DNA from: Amyelois transitella
Lineage: Eukaryota; Arthropoda; Insecta; Lepidoptera; Pyralidae
Assembly: GCF_032362555.1 (NCBI RefSeq)
Contig: NC_083506.1
Location: 6,061,501 to 6,125,500, forward strand
DNA length: 64,000 nt
Reading direction: 5' to 3'
Shown: positions 23,809 through 33,758 of the stretch, piece by piece
How the letters are laid out: the number at the start of each line of letters is the position of its first letter
How positions within the stretch are numbered: the first letter of the stretch is position 1
Made by a program: the position numbers and the translations under genes
Notes under the pieces: generated by a model
The model's input: the letters and a program-made list of their open reading frames with translations, nothing else
What the model was told of the DNA's origin: nothing
The model's database searches: none

Positions 23809-24419
23809 TTACCAAACTGGCATACAGGGCCCACAGCAGCATTTGCCACAGACGGGAACTCCTGGGTAACTGCATCTCTTTGGAGAGCAGACAGCTGGCT
23901 CCGTGCAGCAGTAGCAGGGGCAAGGCTTGCAGCGATTCGGTCGACAACAAGGGATGGCACATGTGTCGCAGATTATCTCGGGTTTTGGTACTGGAGTTCC
24001 AGGCTGGAAAAAGATATATTTTTTGGAATTGAGTGAAATGATAAAATTTCAACCGTCTCTTCCTAAGACAACAAGGTTTCTTTTCGTGAAATAGAATATT
24101 GAATGAAAAAATCGACACCTGAACCTTGTGAATGCTGCTACTATTTATTATGCCAATGGTGTTTTTTAGTGGAACATTGAGTTACCTTATCACACGGGGG
24201 ACACGGCGGTAGACAAGGCAAAATTGGTGGCGCTGGGCAGGGTTCAGGACATGGCCTTACTGGAGCCGGGCAAGGAGAGCATCCTCCACCAGGGCATACG
24301 GAACATACGCTGAGGTCATTTCTCGATGCCACACAGGGCTTAGTCGTGTACGGGTAGCAAGCTCCGCAAGGCAAACCAGTGCAAACGCATGGATCGAAAC
24401 TGTAAAACGGAGCGCTCAT
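23809..24419 (-). CDS. Cys/Pro-rich cluster protein 2, 2 exons
   Basis: Exons are 24186-24419 (ATG at 24419) and 23809-24003, phase 0, 142 residues. No signal peptide. Exon 1 runs from MSAPFYSFDPCVCTGLPCGA to a proline/cysteine tract (PCPEPCPAPPILPCLPPC). Exon 2 continues with EIICDTCAIPCCRPNRCKPC and ends GKCCCGPCMPVW. The dense CxxC and CC pairs recall Mst-type sperm proteins or keratin-associated proteins. It is divergently arranged with cluster protein 3, 372 bp apart, suggesting shared promoter DNA. Confidence 0.83.
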
Positions 24420-24791
24420 TTTGTCGATTTCTCTTTTTTTTTTTTTTGCTTTGTTAATGCACTTAAAAATTTATTATAAAATATATAATATTTTTAAAAT
24501 TTTACATTTAATAATAAAATAGTGAATGTAAAAAAATAAGGACTAAATGACGTCTCTGACACTTTTTGTTTTCTTCTAGGAACTCTTCGATAGAAAATCA
24601 CTGGCCAGTTAGGGATGTTGACTGGAAGACCTTTTTCACGTCTAGAAAAACTAACTGTCAGAATTATTCAAAAAATTGTCATCGACAAAAATGATCACCA
24701 AAAATTAAAATAATTAAATATTTTAAAATAATTTTGGATAACTAAAACCAGTAAAATTAAAAAGTGGAAAAAGAAAAAGCTCGTTTAGATA
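24420..24791. promoter_or_regulatory. Putative bidirectional promoter of cluster genes 2 and 3
   Basis: 372 bp between the divergent start codons of two related Cys/Pro-rich genes. It is AT-rich, with no coding signal. Any core elements for both genes must lie here unless there are remote untranslated exons. Confidence 0.5.
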
Positions 24792-26079
24792 ATGTGTGCT
24801 TGTACGTTCGCCCCCACCTGCCCGCCTATAATACCATGTGGTCTCGGGCCTTGCTGTTATTCCTGCCCTCCGCCCGCGGCTTGCTGCCAGCCCTGCTGCC
24901 CACCGCCGTGTCCTTGCACGCCTTGTCCGCCTTGTAGATGCGAGACTACCTTTAGGCAGTGCCCAGCACCTATAATTCCAGATCTGGTCGCCCCCATAGT
25001 CCCTATCCTGCCACCTTGCAGACCTCGCCGTCCGCCTCCTTGTGATCCTCCTCCGTACCCTCCACCGAGGCCAGTCTGTTGCCCCCCAGTGTTGCCATGC
25101 TGCCCACCACCAGAGCCATGCGATCCACCACCTGTAAGTTTTTTGTACTAAAAATTTACGCATAAATATACATATGTACTCATTTCGTATATAATCTCAA
25201 TTTCAACATCAAGCCATTCAGACGGCCGGAATGTCGTCACCTTCTCGTCGGATTTGAGTCGCCAATTTTATATTTAGAACCCCGGAACTTACTTTTTTAT
25301 TTATATGAGCATACGAGTATAACTTTTTAACAGTAAGAATGACACTCGAAGGAAGAATGTACCTATATAATGTAGGCTTGTCGTTATTTTATAGATTTGT
25401 AGTTTTGTGTATGAAAATTCACTGCCATGATTTATTAATCACAATATTTTATCATACATGCTTCAATGTCTCACCTCTTGTTACAGGTCTGCCCATGTCC
25501 CGAGCCAACTCCGTGCTACCAACCAGTGTTACCATGCTGCAACCCTCAATGCCCACCGCCTATATTGCCAAAGCAAAGGCCTATTTGTCCCAGAGCACCC
25601 CCTGCGCCTTTCCCAATGCTCCCTGTTTCCCGAAGCTGCTGTCCTGACTGCGAGTTGGATCCTGTGACACGACGCCGGCCCCTAATTGTTCACGATAGCG
25701 TATTCCAGAATAGGATATCTGGTCGGCCAGTAGAATGCTTCACACGGCGCAACCCCAACGTGCGTTATACTGTGGCCAATTACGTCAGAGAGGTCAGTAT
25801 TGTAAATATGCTTTTGGTTTTAATTACTAAAATAATAAACCTGGTGGCACACATGTGTAGGCCTCAGGTGACACACAATTATAGCAGATATATAGATTTA
25901 ATATAAGTATTTTTATAGAGATAGTACTATTTTTGCAATCTTATTTGCCCATTATTTTCCTTTCAATTAGGCACTTTGTGTTAATTGAAAGAACACGAAT
26001 AATCAACGCATACTCATTACTTATTTTTCAGGGACCACAAAGTGGATGCGTCATACCAGTCGACGTTCCATTATTTTAG
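24792..26079 (+). CDS. Cys/Pro-rich cluster protein 3, 3 exons
   Basis: Exons are 24792-25133, 25487-25792 and 26032-26079, all phase 0, 231 residues. Exon 1 is extreme in composition (MCACTFAPTCPPIIPCGLGP, PCCPPPCPCTPCPPCRC, PPPCDPPPYPPPRPVCCPP). Exon 2 continues with Pro/Cys and then a non-repetitive module DPVTRRRPLIVHDSVF followed by VRYTVANYVRE. Exon 3 encodes GPQSGCVIPVDVPLF and the stop. The DPVT-RRPLIV-DS-F module and the exon boundary right after it (NYVRE|) are conserved in the minus-strand gene at 30596-31411 (NYERP|), which shows common descent and supports both models. No signal peptide. Confidence 0.86.
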
Positions 26080-26466
26080 CTGAATTTGGAACAGTGTTCG
26101 TAGCGTTGGATGTAATTTTGAAAAGTAGTTTTGAAACGCAATGGTCAAGTGAATATAAAGTTTGTGATCGTTTTTGTAAGTTCAAGAAATTTATTTGTCA
26201 CACGTGAAAAAATAAATATTTTACCGTTTTGAGCTGTTGCTTGATTTATGGAACACAATCTTTTTCCCAGAGCTTCACTCCCTGGAAATTTACAAAAAAT
26301 AGCGTCTATGTTTGGGTCAATAACAATATTCTTACAAAATTTCAGCAAAATTGATCCAGCTGCTTAGCCGTAACTTTCGGATTCTATAAGTTTGATTGGT
26401 TTTTATTTCATTTTACCGAAAGAAAATCCTTTAAATTTCCTATTCTTAAATTTTTATCGTCACATA

Positions 26467-26748
26467 TGTATGTGATTACATACATACATATCATTACGTC
26501 TATATCCCTTACGGGGTAGACAGAGCCAACAGTCTTGAAAAGACTGTTGGCCACGTTCAGCTATTTGGCTTAATAATAGAATTGAGATTCAAATAGTGAC
26601 AGGTTGCTAGCCTGTCGCCTAAAAAAGAATCCCAAGTTTGTAAGCCTATCCCTTAGTCGCCTTTTACGACATCCATGGGAACGAGACAGAGTGGTCCTAT
26701 TCTTTTTTTTATTGGTGCCGGGAACCACACGGCACTGTATGTGATTAC
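26467..26748 (-). mobile_element. SINE copy, full length, with 13-bp target-site duplication
   Basis: The element is 26480-26735, flanked by exact repeats TGTATGTGATTAC at 26467-26479 and 26736-26748. On the minus strand it starts GTGCCGTGTGGTTCCCGG and ends with TCTGTCTACCCCGTAAGGG, ATATAGACGTAATGAT and a (ATGT)n tail. This is the best-preserved copy and defines the ends of the family (about 256 bp). Confidence 0.9.
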
Positions 26749-27159
26749 TTAGTGAATACGGTGTACGAGTAAAGTTGGTACACATTTTCTCTAGTCGCTC
26801 TCTCATATTTGTAATAGTTGCATCCTCTGCCACAAAGCTTCAGGGCCTGGGTTAAATCTTTAATTTACATATGTTGAGAGCTTTACAACAAGGACTTAGC
26901 CCTTACCTGCAAAACCACTTTCTATGACTCTAGAATAAAAATAACAAACATATGTAATATTTAATAATTTATTTCTGACCACTTATTCACACTTTTTATT
27001 AACTTTTCTTAGGCAATTAATTTAAATTACTATAAATTTTCTTCTGTATTGAATTCATGGCTTCAAAGGGGATTTTTAAATTCTTCAGAACATCCAAATC
27101 TTAAACAAGTTTTTGATGGTTTCCATATATGGTTGCATTAGGTGTTTCACTGTCAGCCT

Positions 27160-27288
27160 TCACATGATTTGAGTAGTGCAGCTATAAATGTTGATCACTG
27201 GCTGCAGAGAATAACACCTCTGGACTGGTGGATCCTTCTGGCACATCATTGGTCCACACGGTTGGCAAGGCACACAGCTTGGAGCCAT
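27160..27288 (-). CDS. Small Cys/Pro-rich cluster protein 4, 42 residues, single exon
   Basis: The ATG at 27288 opens a 42-codon frame: MAPSCVPCQPCGPMMCQKDP, then PVQRCYSLQPVINIYSCTTQ and IM before TGA. The head CxPCGPM is like MCSPCGPMVCY in the gene at 35685-36113. The tail VINIYSCTTQIM is like ITIYTCCTKIC in the gene at 33596-33758, so the frame is part of the same family and not random. GC content is well above the flanks. Any 5' UTR intron is unresolved. Confidence 0.68.
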   Translation of the reverse strand: MAPSCVPCQPCGPMMCQKDPPVQRCYSLQPVINIYSCTTQIM

Positions 27289-28351
27289 CTTGGAAATCTA
27301 GTATCACTTGAAATTTTTTATTTTTTTAATATATGTCGACGGGTATAGTAAATGAAGAAATGAGCAGCTGCAATGCAAATTCATCTATTTATAACTATCG
27401 CTGGGCTATATAGATTTGTGTCTGTAATCTAGTACCTACTTATAAAATCAGGATGGCTACGATTGCTTTGCTATTAGGACACAGTGTAACTAGTACCACG
27501 TACGTGATTGGTTGTATTAGATAGATAAATATGTACTTAAACAGAATAACCTTTATTGCACAAAAATTACACCTAACAAAATAACTTATCCTAAACGTAT
27601 GCTAAGGTAATTTACAAAATCGGTAGATACCAACATACATTTTCTATGGATTAACACTGAAGCTCTTTTGAAAGCACAAGCACATGGACGTGTGTGATCG
27701 GATCCATAGAAAATGCAAGTATGCGCAGATATTTTCTTTGGCTCCAGTCGACATGTTTTGGGCAGGGTCCTGATGTGTCGAGATTTCAAAATTGAAAATG
27801 AATTCAAAATTGAAAATGCCGTACAAATAGGAATACTATTAGTATTATATTTTCCCATTTATCCTCAGTGGTGACAAATGAGAAGATGCCTTTGTCGTGT
27901 AAACATGGATAATTCAAATGGCATGCCCGTCCTCCAACCATAATCATACCCGTTAGGGCGTGAAGGAAATAAAAAAAAGGGATTAACTACCTAGCAGGTT
28001 AGGTTCCCCTACAAAGGTTGCAGAGGTCAGATGGTAGGTAGCGCTTTATACCAACATAGCGGTATACCTATCTTAATGTCCGGGTGGTAATTAGTTGCCA
28101 CCCGGACAGGAAAACGTGGATTTTTAATATTTTTTCTTGTCTGGAGTCATAATTATGCTATAGACAGCAGAGTAAGGGATAAAACGTTCATCGTCATGGT
28201 TAAAAATAAAAAGTAAAAATTAAATACTAATACCATTTTTAATTTAAACGTTACAAGTTTTAACAATTGTACAAAACTTCACAAATTTAATTCCACGATT
28301 TCCCTGAACATTCTTCATCAGTAAAGGCGCAGTGGAAGCTTGGCGCGGCTG
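27289..28351. other. Non-coding spacer
   Basis: No coding exon seen. A partial dispersed repeat at about 27985-28045 matches the one at 14140-14285, and a small inverted pair around CCGGGTGG...CCACCCGG lies at 28079-28106. Confidence 0.45.
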
Positions 28352-28452
28352 TCAGCAAACGCAGGGCGGGCGACGGCGACACCCTATAGCTATGGTGGCC
28401 TTGTCGAAGGCTGCTATGGGGCGCGGGGGCTGGCCGACTGCAAGCACGGCAT
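28352..28452 (-). CDS. Possible terminal exon of a small cluster gene
   Basis: After a CTTTAACAG acceptor on the minus strand, the phase-1 frame reads AVLAVGQPPRPIAAFDKATI then AIGCRRRPPCVC and TGA. The end (ATIAIGC..CVC) loosely resembles the family tail PTITIYTCCTKIC. The segment is strikingly GC-rich for this window. No matching upstream exon was found, and another frame of the same segment is also open, so this is a weak call. Confidence 0.35.
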
Positions 28453-28959
28453 CTGTTAAAGACGAATCAGTCAGTTTATTAAAGACTTTTGAAAAGAAAA
28501 TAATTTATTTTCAACCATTTCATTGTGGGCGCGACCACTTTTATAGATGCGTTTGTTTGTTTGTAATATCTTTATTGCAGAGAAAATTATCATCATTACA
28601 TATTGATAAATAAATAATGCGTTTAATGGGATTAGTGGGATAGATGGGTAATTTCAGTTTTGAGGTTGGGTTTAAATTAGCTCTTTAGATAGAATTAGGA
28701 GTACCTACTTCGCAGCCAAAAAAATACTTGGTTTTAGTGTTCGCGTGTGCAGATTAAAAAAAATCAAATAACAATGAACAAAGTTTCCTACAACATTACC
28801 ATAAAGAAAATAATTTACAAAAGAATGGCTAAATTCTAAAAGAATGTATTTCCAAAGTTGCTTTAAAAGCTACTTAAATGCTTTAATAATCTATTCCCAA
28901 AGTGGCTATATAAACGAATAAATGACTTTAAATCGAAGAACGAGCGCTGTCGCAGCTCG

Positions 28960-29068
28960 TCACTGGATATGTGCTACTTGACTGTATACTGTGACGAGGG
29001 AGCCGCCGCCGCCGCAGCACGGCGAGCAACATGGCGGCCGCCCACACGGCGCCGGGCATCCACTGCCC
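28960..29068 (-). CDS. Small Cys-rich cluster protein, terminal exon (5' end unresolved)
   Basis: After an ATTCAG acceptor the frame G|GGC... reads GSGCPAPCGRPPCCSPCCGG then GGSLVTVYSQVAHIQ and TGA. The CPAPCGRPPCCSPCC tract and the tail SLVTVYSQVAHIQ match the small cluster genes at 27160 and 33596. The exon opens with G in the position expected if the start codon were split AT|G, as in two sister genes, but no AT|GT donor was found within about 150 bp upstream. High GC for the region. Confidence 0.55.
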
Positions 29069-30595
29069 CTGAATCCGAAACATTTCAACGTCAATTATCA
29101 TTCTAAACAATATAACTCAATAATGTAAATGACGGGATATTTTTGGACAATAAATAATTAACTATGTATTAAGCTTCAAATCATAAATAACAATATTTGT
29201 TGGAGTTGCATCCCATCACTACTCTGGAGAGGACCCCGAGGTGTGCCTATCATCACGATCCTGGATTGGGTAATGTCAGGCTTTTTAAAAGTAACTACTC
29301 TCGTCTGACCTCCGCAAACTGCAGGGAAGACATCCTATATTGGAAAACATAATTATACGATAATCCTACGATAATCTTCCTCACCATAAATAGCATCGGT
29401 TATCAATCAAACTAATGTACATTACTTAGAAAAGTCATGGATACACGGTCGCGTTGGCGTAAACCCAGTACATGTTTTTTATTCGAGCAATTCTAACTTT
29501 TCGACCACCGAGGATCTTTGATCCGAAAACATCAATCTACATGCATGCATCATATTTGGGAGGCCAGGAGAAGAAGATTAACTAATACATGGAGTTAATT
29601 TTCTTTCTGTTCATCTGAAGGCTATGTACCTATATATATTTTAAATTACTACCGTATTCCCAGACCAAAAGAAAAACAATAAATGTGGTAACTTACTGTA
29701 TAGCTGACATTATTGTCCGCAATTGATTAATTACGTTCATGCGATCGCACATATTGCTATTTTGTTATTTAATATTTCGTTGTTTTATAAATTAATAATA
29801 TTTTATTTATCATCTATTATTTTTACTATTAACACACTTGTATTATGAACACACAAAAATTTTGTTGCAGCCAAAAAATTGGTTCAAATGAAAAATGACA
29901 ATGACCCTGCCACTTTTGTTTTTCTTAACTTGACATTTGAAATGGCCAGTATGCTTAGAAAACTAAATGGATAACTAAAAAAAGGAAGAATAAAGCCTGG
30001 AGCTGTGGCCTGGAGGGTGACAAAAAGCCCTTATTGTCACCCGTGCAGTATGCCGCAGACTTCGTTCGACTAGGTAATGATCGGGACACGCTGCACTGCG
30101 CCGTTGAATCACATACTGAACGTATGTCCAGTCCCCCGAGTTGGCCAGACCTAAGTCGAACGAAGTCGGTAGCACACTGCATGGGCCCTAAAGAATAAAG
30201 ACGTGTTCTACAAGTATAGATACATATACACAGGTAGAGAAATACAAAGGCAGACCTGAATAGAGAAGAGATGAACCAAGGTAAGCATGTTTCATAAATA
30301 ACCATTTTATATGATTTATTTTATATTTGACTGTACAATATGCTTTAAATGGGAGGAATGGGAAAATATAGCTGTTCCTCTTGCCAATTGGAGTTCTAAT
30401 CGGTGAAACAGGAAAAGCCCTTTTTGAGGACACACACTACGTAAATATTTTGACATGATAGGTAGGGACGAGAAAAAAAAATGGTAAGTTATTATCTCTG
30501 GCAATCAGTAAATTGATTCTTTATGTTATTTGTTACCTAAGATATGGTATACGATACGAAGAGAAGTACCTTTAAACAATATATGTTCCTCCTCT
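29069..30595. other. Non-coding spacer with repeats
   Basis: AT-rich, no supported exon. A GC-rich repeat-like patch at 30040-30190 contains inverted CTTCGTTCGACTAGG / CCTAAGTCGAACGAAG arms. A partial inverse copy of the CCTGCAAAGGTTGC repeat is near 29270-29330. Confidence 0.4.
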
Positions 30596-31411
30596 TCAGT
30601 AATTGTAAGACAGCGCACATGATGGGTAGTGAGATGTCACCTGAAACAAAATTATAAAGATTTATTAGTTCTGTCCTTAAGCAACGCTTGATTATTACGA
30701 GTAATATGGTGTTATTCAGGCAGATTGGAAATCTAAATAATGTCTCTATCCCTATCTTCTCACACAAGGGTCGTCTCAATCTATGGAAAATGCAAATTCA
30801 ATGCTCCAGACGAGATACTTTATGCCACTACTCAGCCCAGGCCCTGATATGTGGGAATAGACTAAGGGCCAATACTACCTCCTAGAATATTCTCCATTAC
30901 CTTGGTTACATATAAAATAAATTAAAAAGAAATCTCATGTCGCTAACACTCTTGGATTGTAGTCCCGGTCCCAGTACCTCCTCTCACTCTACTCAACCAG
31001 ACGTAACAATAACAAAAGTAAAAATTACAAAGTGATTTAAATAAAAAAATATTTTCACCAACCGGTCTCTCGTAGTTGATTAGTTGGTACCGCACTTTTT
31101 TATCCTGGTTATTGAGGAGCATGCCAGGCCAACTGGTGGGTCGGTAGTCGAAGGTGCTATCGCCAACGATCAGAGGCCGGCGGAGCGTCACCGGATCCAT
31201 CCCGCATGGGAGGCATTTCGGGCCCTGAAATTTTCAAAATAATTGAAATACGATCTCAATCCTTCCTCACCCCGTTTTTCTTCATGGTCCAACTACCAAA
31301 CTAGTTGTGTCAAGAAGTAGGCGTCAACTACATATTCACCTGGACACAGTAACAGGGTATACATGGAAGAGGCTCTTTGTAACTGGGTAAATTTTGAATA
31401 GGGCTGCACAT
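30596..31411 (-). CDS. Cys-containing cluster protein 5, 3 exons, paralogue of protein 3
   Basis: Exons are 31340-31411 (ATG at 31411), 31063-31224 and 30596-30640, all phase 0, 92 residues. It starts MCSPIQNLPSYKEPLPCIPC, continues GPKCLPCGMDPVTLRRPLIV, GDSTFDYRP and VRYQLINYERP, and ends TSHYPSCALSYNY. The DPVTLRRPLIVGDSTF block matches DPVTRRRPLIVHDSVF in protein 3, with the same intron position after it. It lacks the long Pro/Cys tract of protein 3. The last donor (GTTGGT) is weak; a GTGAAA donor 4 nt downstream would give a different tail, so the C-terminus is less certain than the rest. Confidence 0.72.
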
Positions 31412-31719
31412 TCTAAAATATATTTATCAATTATAAATGTATGTTTTTTTTTAACAACAAATTTGAATTTTTTCACCCCTTTTTTGGTATGTTCTGACTT
31501 TTTGTTTAATTTTAATTAATGACAGTTTAATGTCAGAGACTCCAAAGCATAACAAGAAAAGAGGTGTTACCTTGGAAAAATGAACTATTCTGTTTTCGTT
31601 TTGCATAAAAAAAATGGCAAACAGTGGCCTACTTAGGTTGGAGTGTTTTACAAATAAGACAGGATTGTGGGAGCAACTTAAAAAAGAAATACTTACATAT
31701 ACCTATGGGAGTTAGTAAA

Positions 31720-32319
31720 TCTATATCTAGAATAAATAGTGGGGAGTTGTGTTTTTGATTATCACTACATAGTATATAGCAAAGGCGCTTCCCGCTTCCC
31801 GCGTATGTATGTATGTATGTATGCTTGCTTATATCTTTAAAACTACACAACAGATTTTGATGCGGTTTTTTTAATAGATAGAGTGATTCAGGAGGAAGGT
31901 TTATATGTTTATATGCTTACATTGCAAACGCTGGCTGAACTCTACGAGATAGATCAAAATAATGAACTAAATATTGTATACCTTAAAAAGGTCTACAAAA
32001 AAGTCTGCGACGGTATATGTTTATCTCTTAGGGATAACCCACAATGATCAATTTTAATTCTTTAATTTTTACGAGAAATAACATGATGAGACACAAATCA
32101 CATAAAGATAGGTTTTAAAAAGTAAAGACACCGCGGTTGTGGCGGCACCGGCCAACCAGCGGCGCGGCAGCGCGTTCCTATAAATAACGCGACGAAGCGC
32201 GCGCTTCTCTCTAGGTCTAGGTCTAAGTAAAAATGTAAAAAATAAATGCTGTGAACGAGTAAACAAAGACATTCTGTTTTGGTATAAGCTTTGCACCCGT
32301 GCAAAGGGGCGGGTCGCTA
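31720..32319 (+). mobile_element. Helitron-like non-autonomous element
   Basis: It begins around TCTATATCTAGAATAAA, contains an (ATGT)n run at 31803-31822 and the ACAGATTTTGATGCGG block shared with 18860-19004. It ends GCACCCGTGCAAAGG then GGCGGGTCGCTAGT. The CTAGT end and GC stem fit a Helitron. A GC-rich patch near 32130-32210 with CGCGACGAAGCGCGCGC lies inside. The 5' end is approximate. Confidence 0.55.
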
Positions 32320-32920
32320 GTACGTTATATGTGCAAGGGTTATACAGGTATTGACGGCTGGGGTTGATAACATTTGTGATTTTAAGGGATCAAACCTCTC
32401 GACGGTTACGTGTAATGGCGCTCCACACTCGTGAGACGACTCGCCGAGAACTTTGGATACCTACACACTCTGATCCTTCTCAGTAAAGTTCTCGCCCTAC
32501 AACAATGCACGTAGAAATAACTGCTGCGATAAGCTCATACTTTGCACATTTTTTTGGTACCTATATAGTATATTTTTTCATTTAAGGATTTTGTCTTCAT
32601 GATAATCCTAAGGCGACTTCGACATTCTTTATAATTCACATGGAAATGTCCAGGACTTTTACGACGTGGCAACATGGGATATGTACACCAACGGCGCTTT
32701 GTTTCCCTTAAGAGGTACACAAGATTTTTAGGATAGGTACACTGAGGTACACATCAGGTAAGTTTTTAATCTAAAACAGTTAAATCCGTGAGGTACACCC
32801 GCGATTCTGACACATGACACATGATATAAAAGGGCGGACTCGTTGCTATTCTCTCGCTCGTGGAGCCAGCGCCTTAGGGCAAAAACAAGGGTCAAACAAG
32901 GATCCATAGTTCATAGACCC

Positions 32921-33350
32921 AAGGCGCATTTCCGCCAGAGATGTGCGATGGATGGAAATTGTCGTACGAGATGTCTTAAGCAGAGCTGTGAAAATTAATG
33001 TGCATTATGTGTGGTGCGAGGATGCGTTGCGAAGCTGTGGAGTGTGTCGATGGGGGTGCAGTATAGTGGGAGCGGAGTAACGCGAACGCCTGCCTGCCGC
33101 TCACGCACTTTTAGCTTTCTATAGACTGGCTGGTACACTATGCGCAAACCTCGCAACACATCCTTCTCAACACACATCCCTTGTACACATTCCTCGCTTG
33201 TTTTGTATGCGCAAAAATCTTAACTCCGCTGAGCCGTTTCCACAAGAGCTGTGCTGACCGAGGAGAGGTAAATGAATAGATTCTATTGGTTCTTTACAAA
33301 CATCCTTCGCTACGCATCCTCGCACATCTCTGGTGGAAACGCAGCCTTAG
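32921..33350. mobile_element. MITE-like element with imperfect terminal inverted repeats
   Basis: The left end (AAGGCGCATTTCCGCCAGAG then ATGTGCGATGG) is an imperfect reverse complement of the right end (CATCCTCGCACATCTCTGG then TGGAAACGCAGCCTTAG), about 30 bp each. Length is about 430 bp with no transposase. A target duplication was not clear. The DNA transposon superfamily is not determined. Confidence 0.65.
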
Positions 33351-33595
33351 TGGGACGTAATCTTAATGCGTTGCTTTACAATTTTACGACCTAACGTGCC
33401 AGGTAACAGTAGGTCCAATTACCAACAAATTGAGCAACCCCCACCCCAAGAAATGAAACGGCAGGGTACGCTTAAATTAGCAGTTTATTTTTACACAAAC
33501 ACGGCACTAGTTTACGACGAAGAGCCGACACGGGGCGCCTCAGCCCGCACCAAGCAACGGCATGTTGGCATGTCCGGGCCGAGGCAACCACGAAA

Positions 33596-33758
33596 CTAGC
33601 AGATCTTGGTGCAGCATGTGTAGATGGTTATGGTCGGGCAGCAGCAGCTGCAGGATGGGGCGCAACAACCTCCGCAACACCTGAAAATAATAAACTCAAA
33701 TCAGAGGAAACCCGAAGCGTTATTGAACCGCGAGACTGGACGCGAAATATACGTACAT
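33596..33758 (-). CDS. 28-residue Cys-rich micro-protein with intron-split start codon
   Basis: Coding exon 2 is 33596-33680. Joined to AT at 33757-33758 through a 76-nt intron (donor GTACGT, acceptor ATTTTCAG), it gives MCCGGCCAPSCSCCCPTITI followed by YTCCTKIC and TAG: 11 cysteines in 28 residues. The MCCGGCC start is very like the Mst-type cysteine-rich sperm proteins of flies. The tail PTITIYTCC is shared with the small genes at 27160 and 28960. Without the split codon the exon has no in-frame start. The plus-strand gene at 35685 shows the same arrangement independently. Confidence 0.66.

Noticed and set aside
24723-25163. Minus-strand frame rich in Trp and Arg
   Set aside because: Exact antisense of the Pro/Cys-rich exon 1 of cluster protein 3; composition is a by-product of CCN codons.
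26570-26833. Minus-strand 87-residue frame
   Set aside because: It lies almost wholly inside a SINE copy with a clear target duplication.
29955-30305. Minus-strand 116-residue frame over a GC-rich patch
   Set aside because: The patch has repeat-like inverted arms; overlapping frames are all about equally open and none shows a domain.
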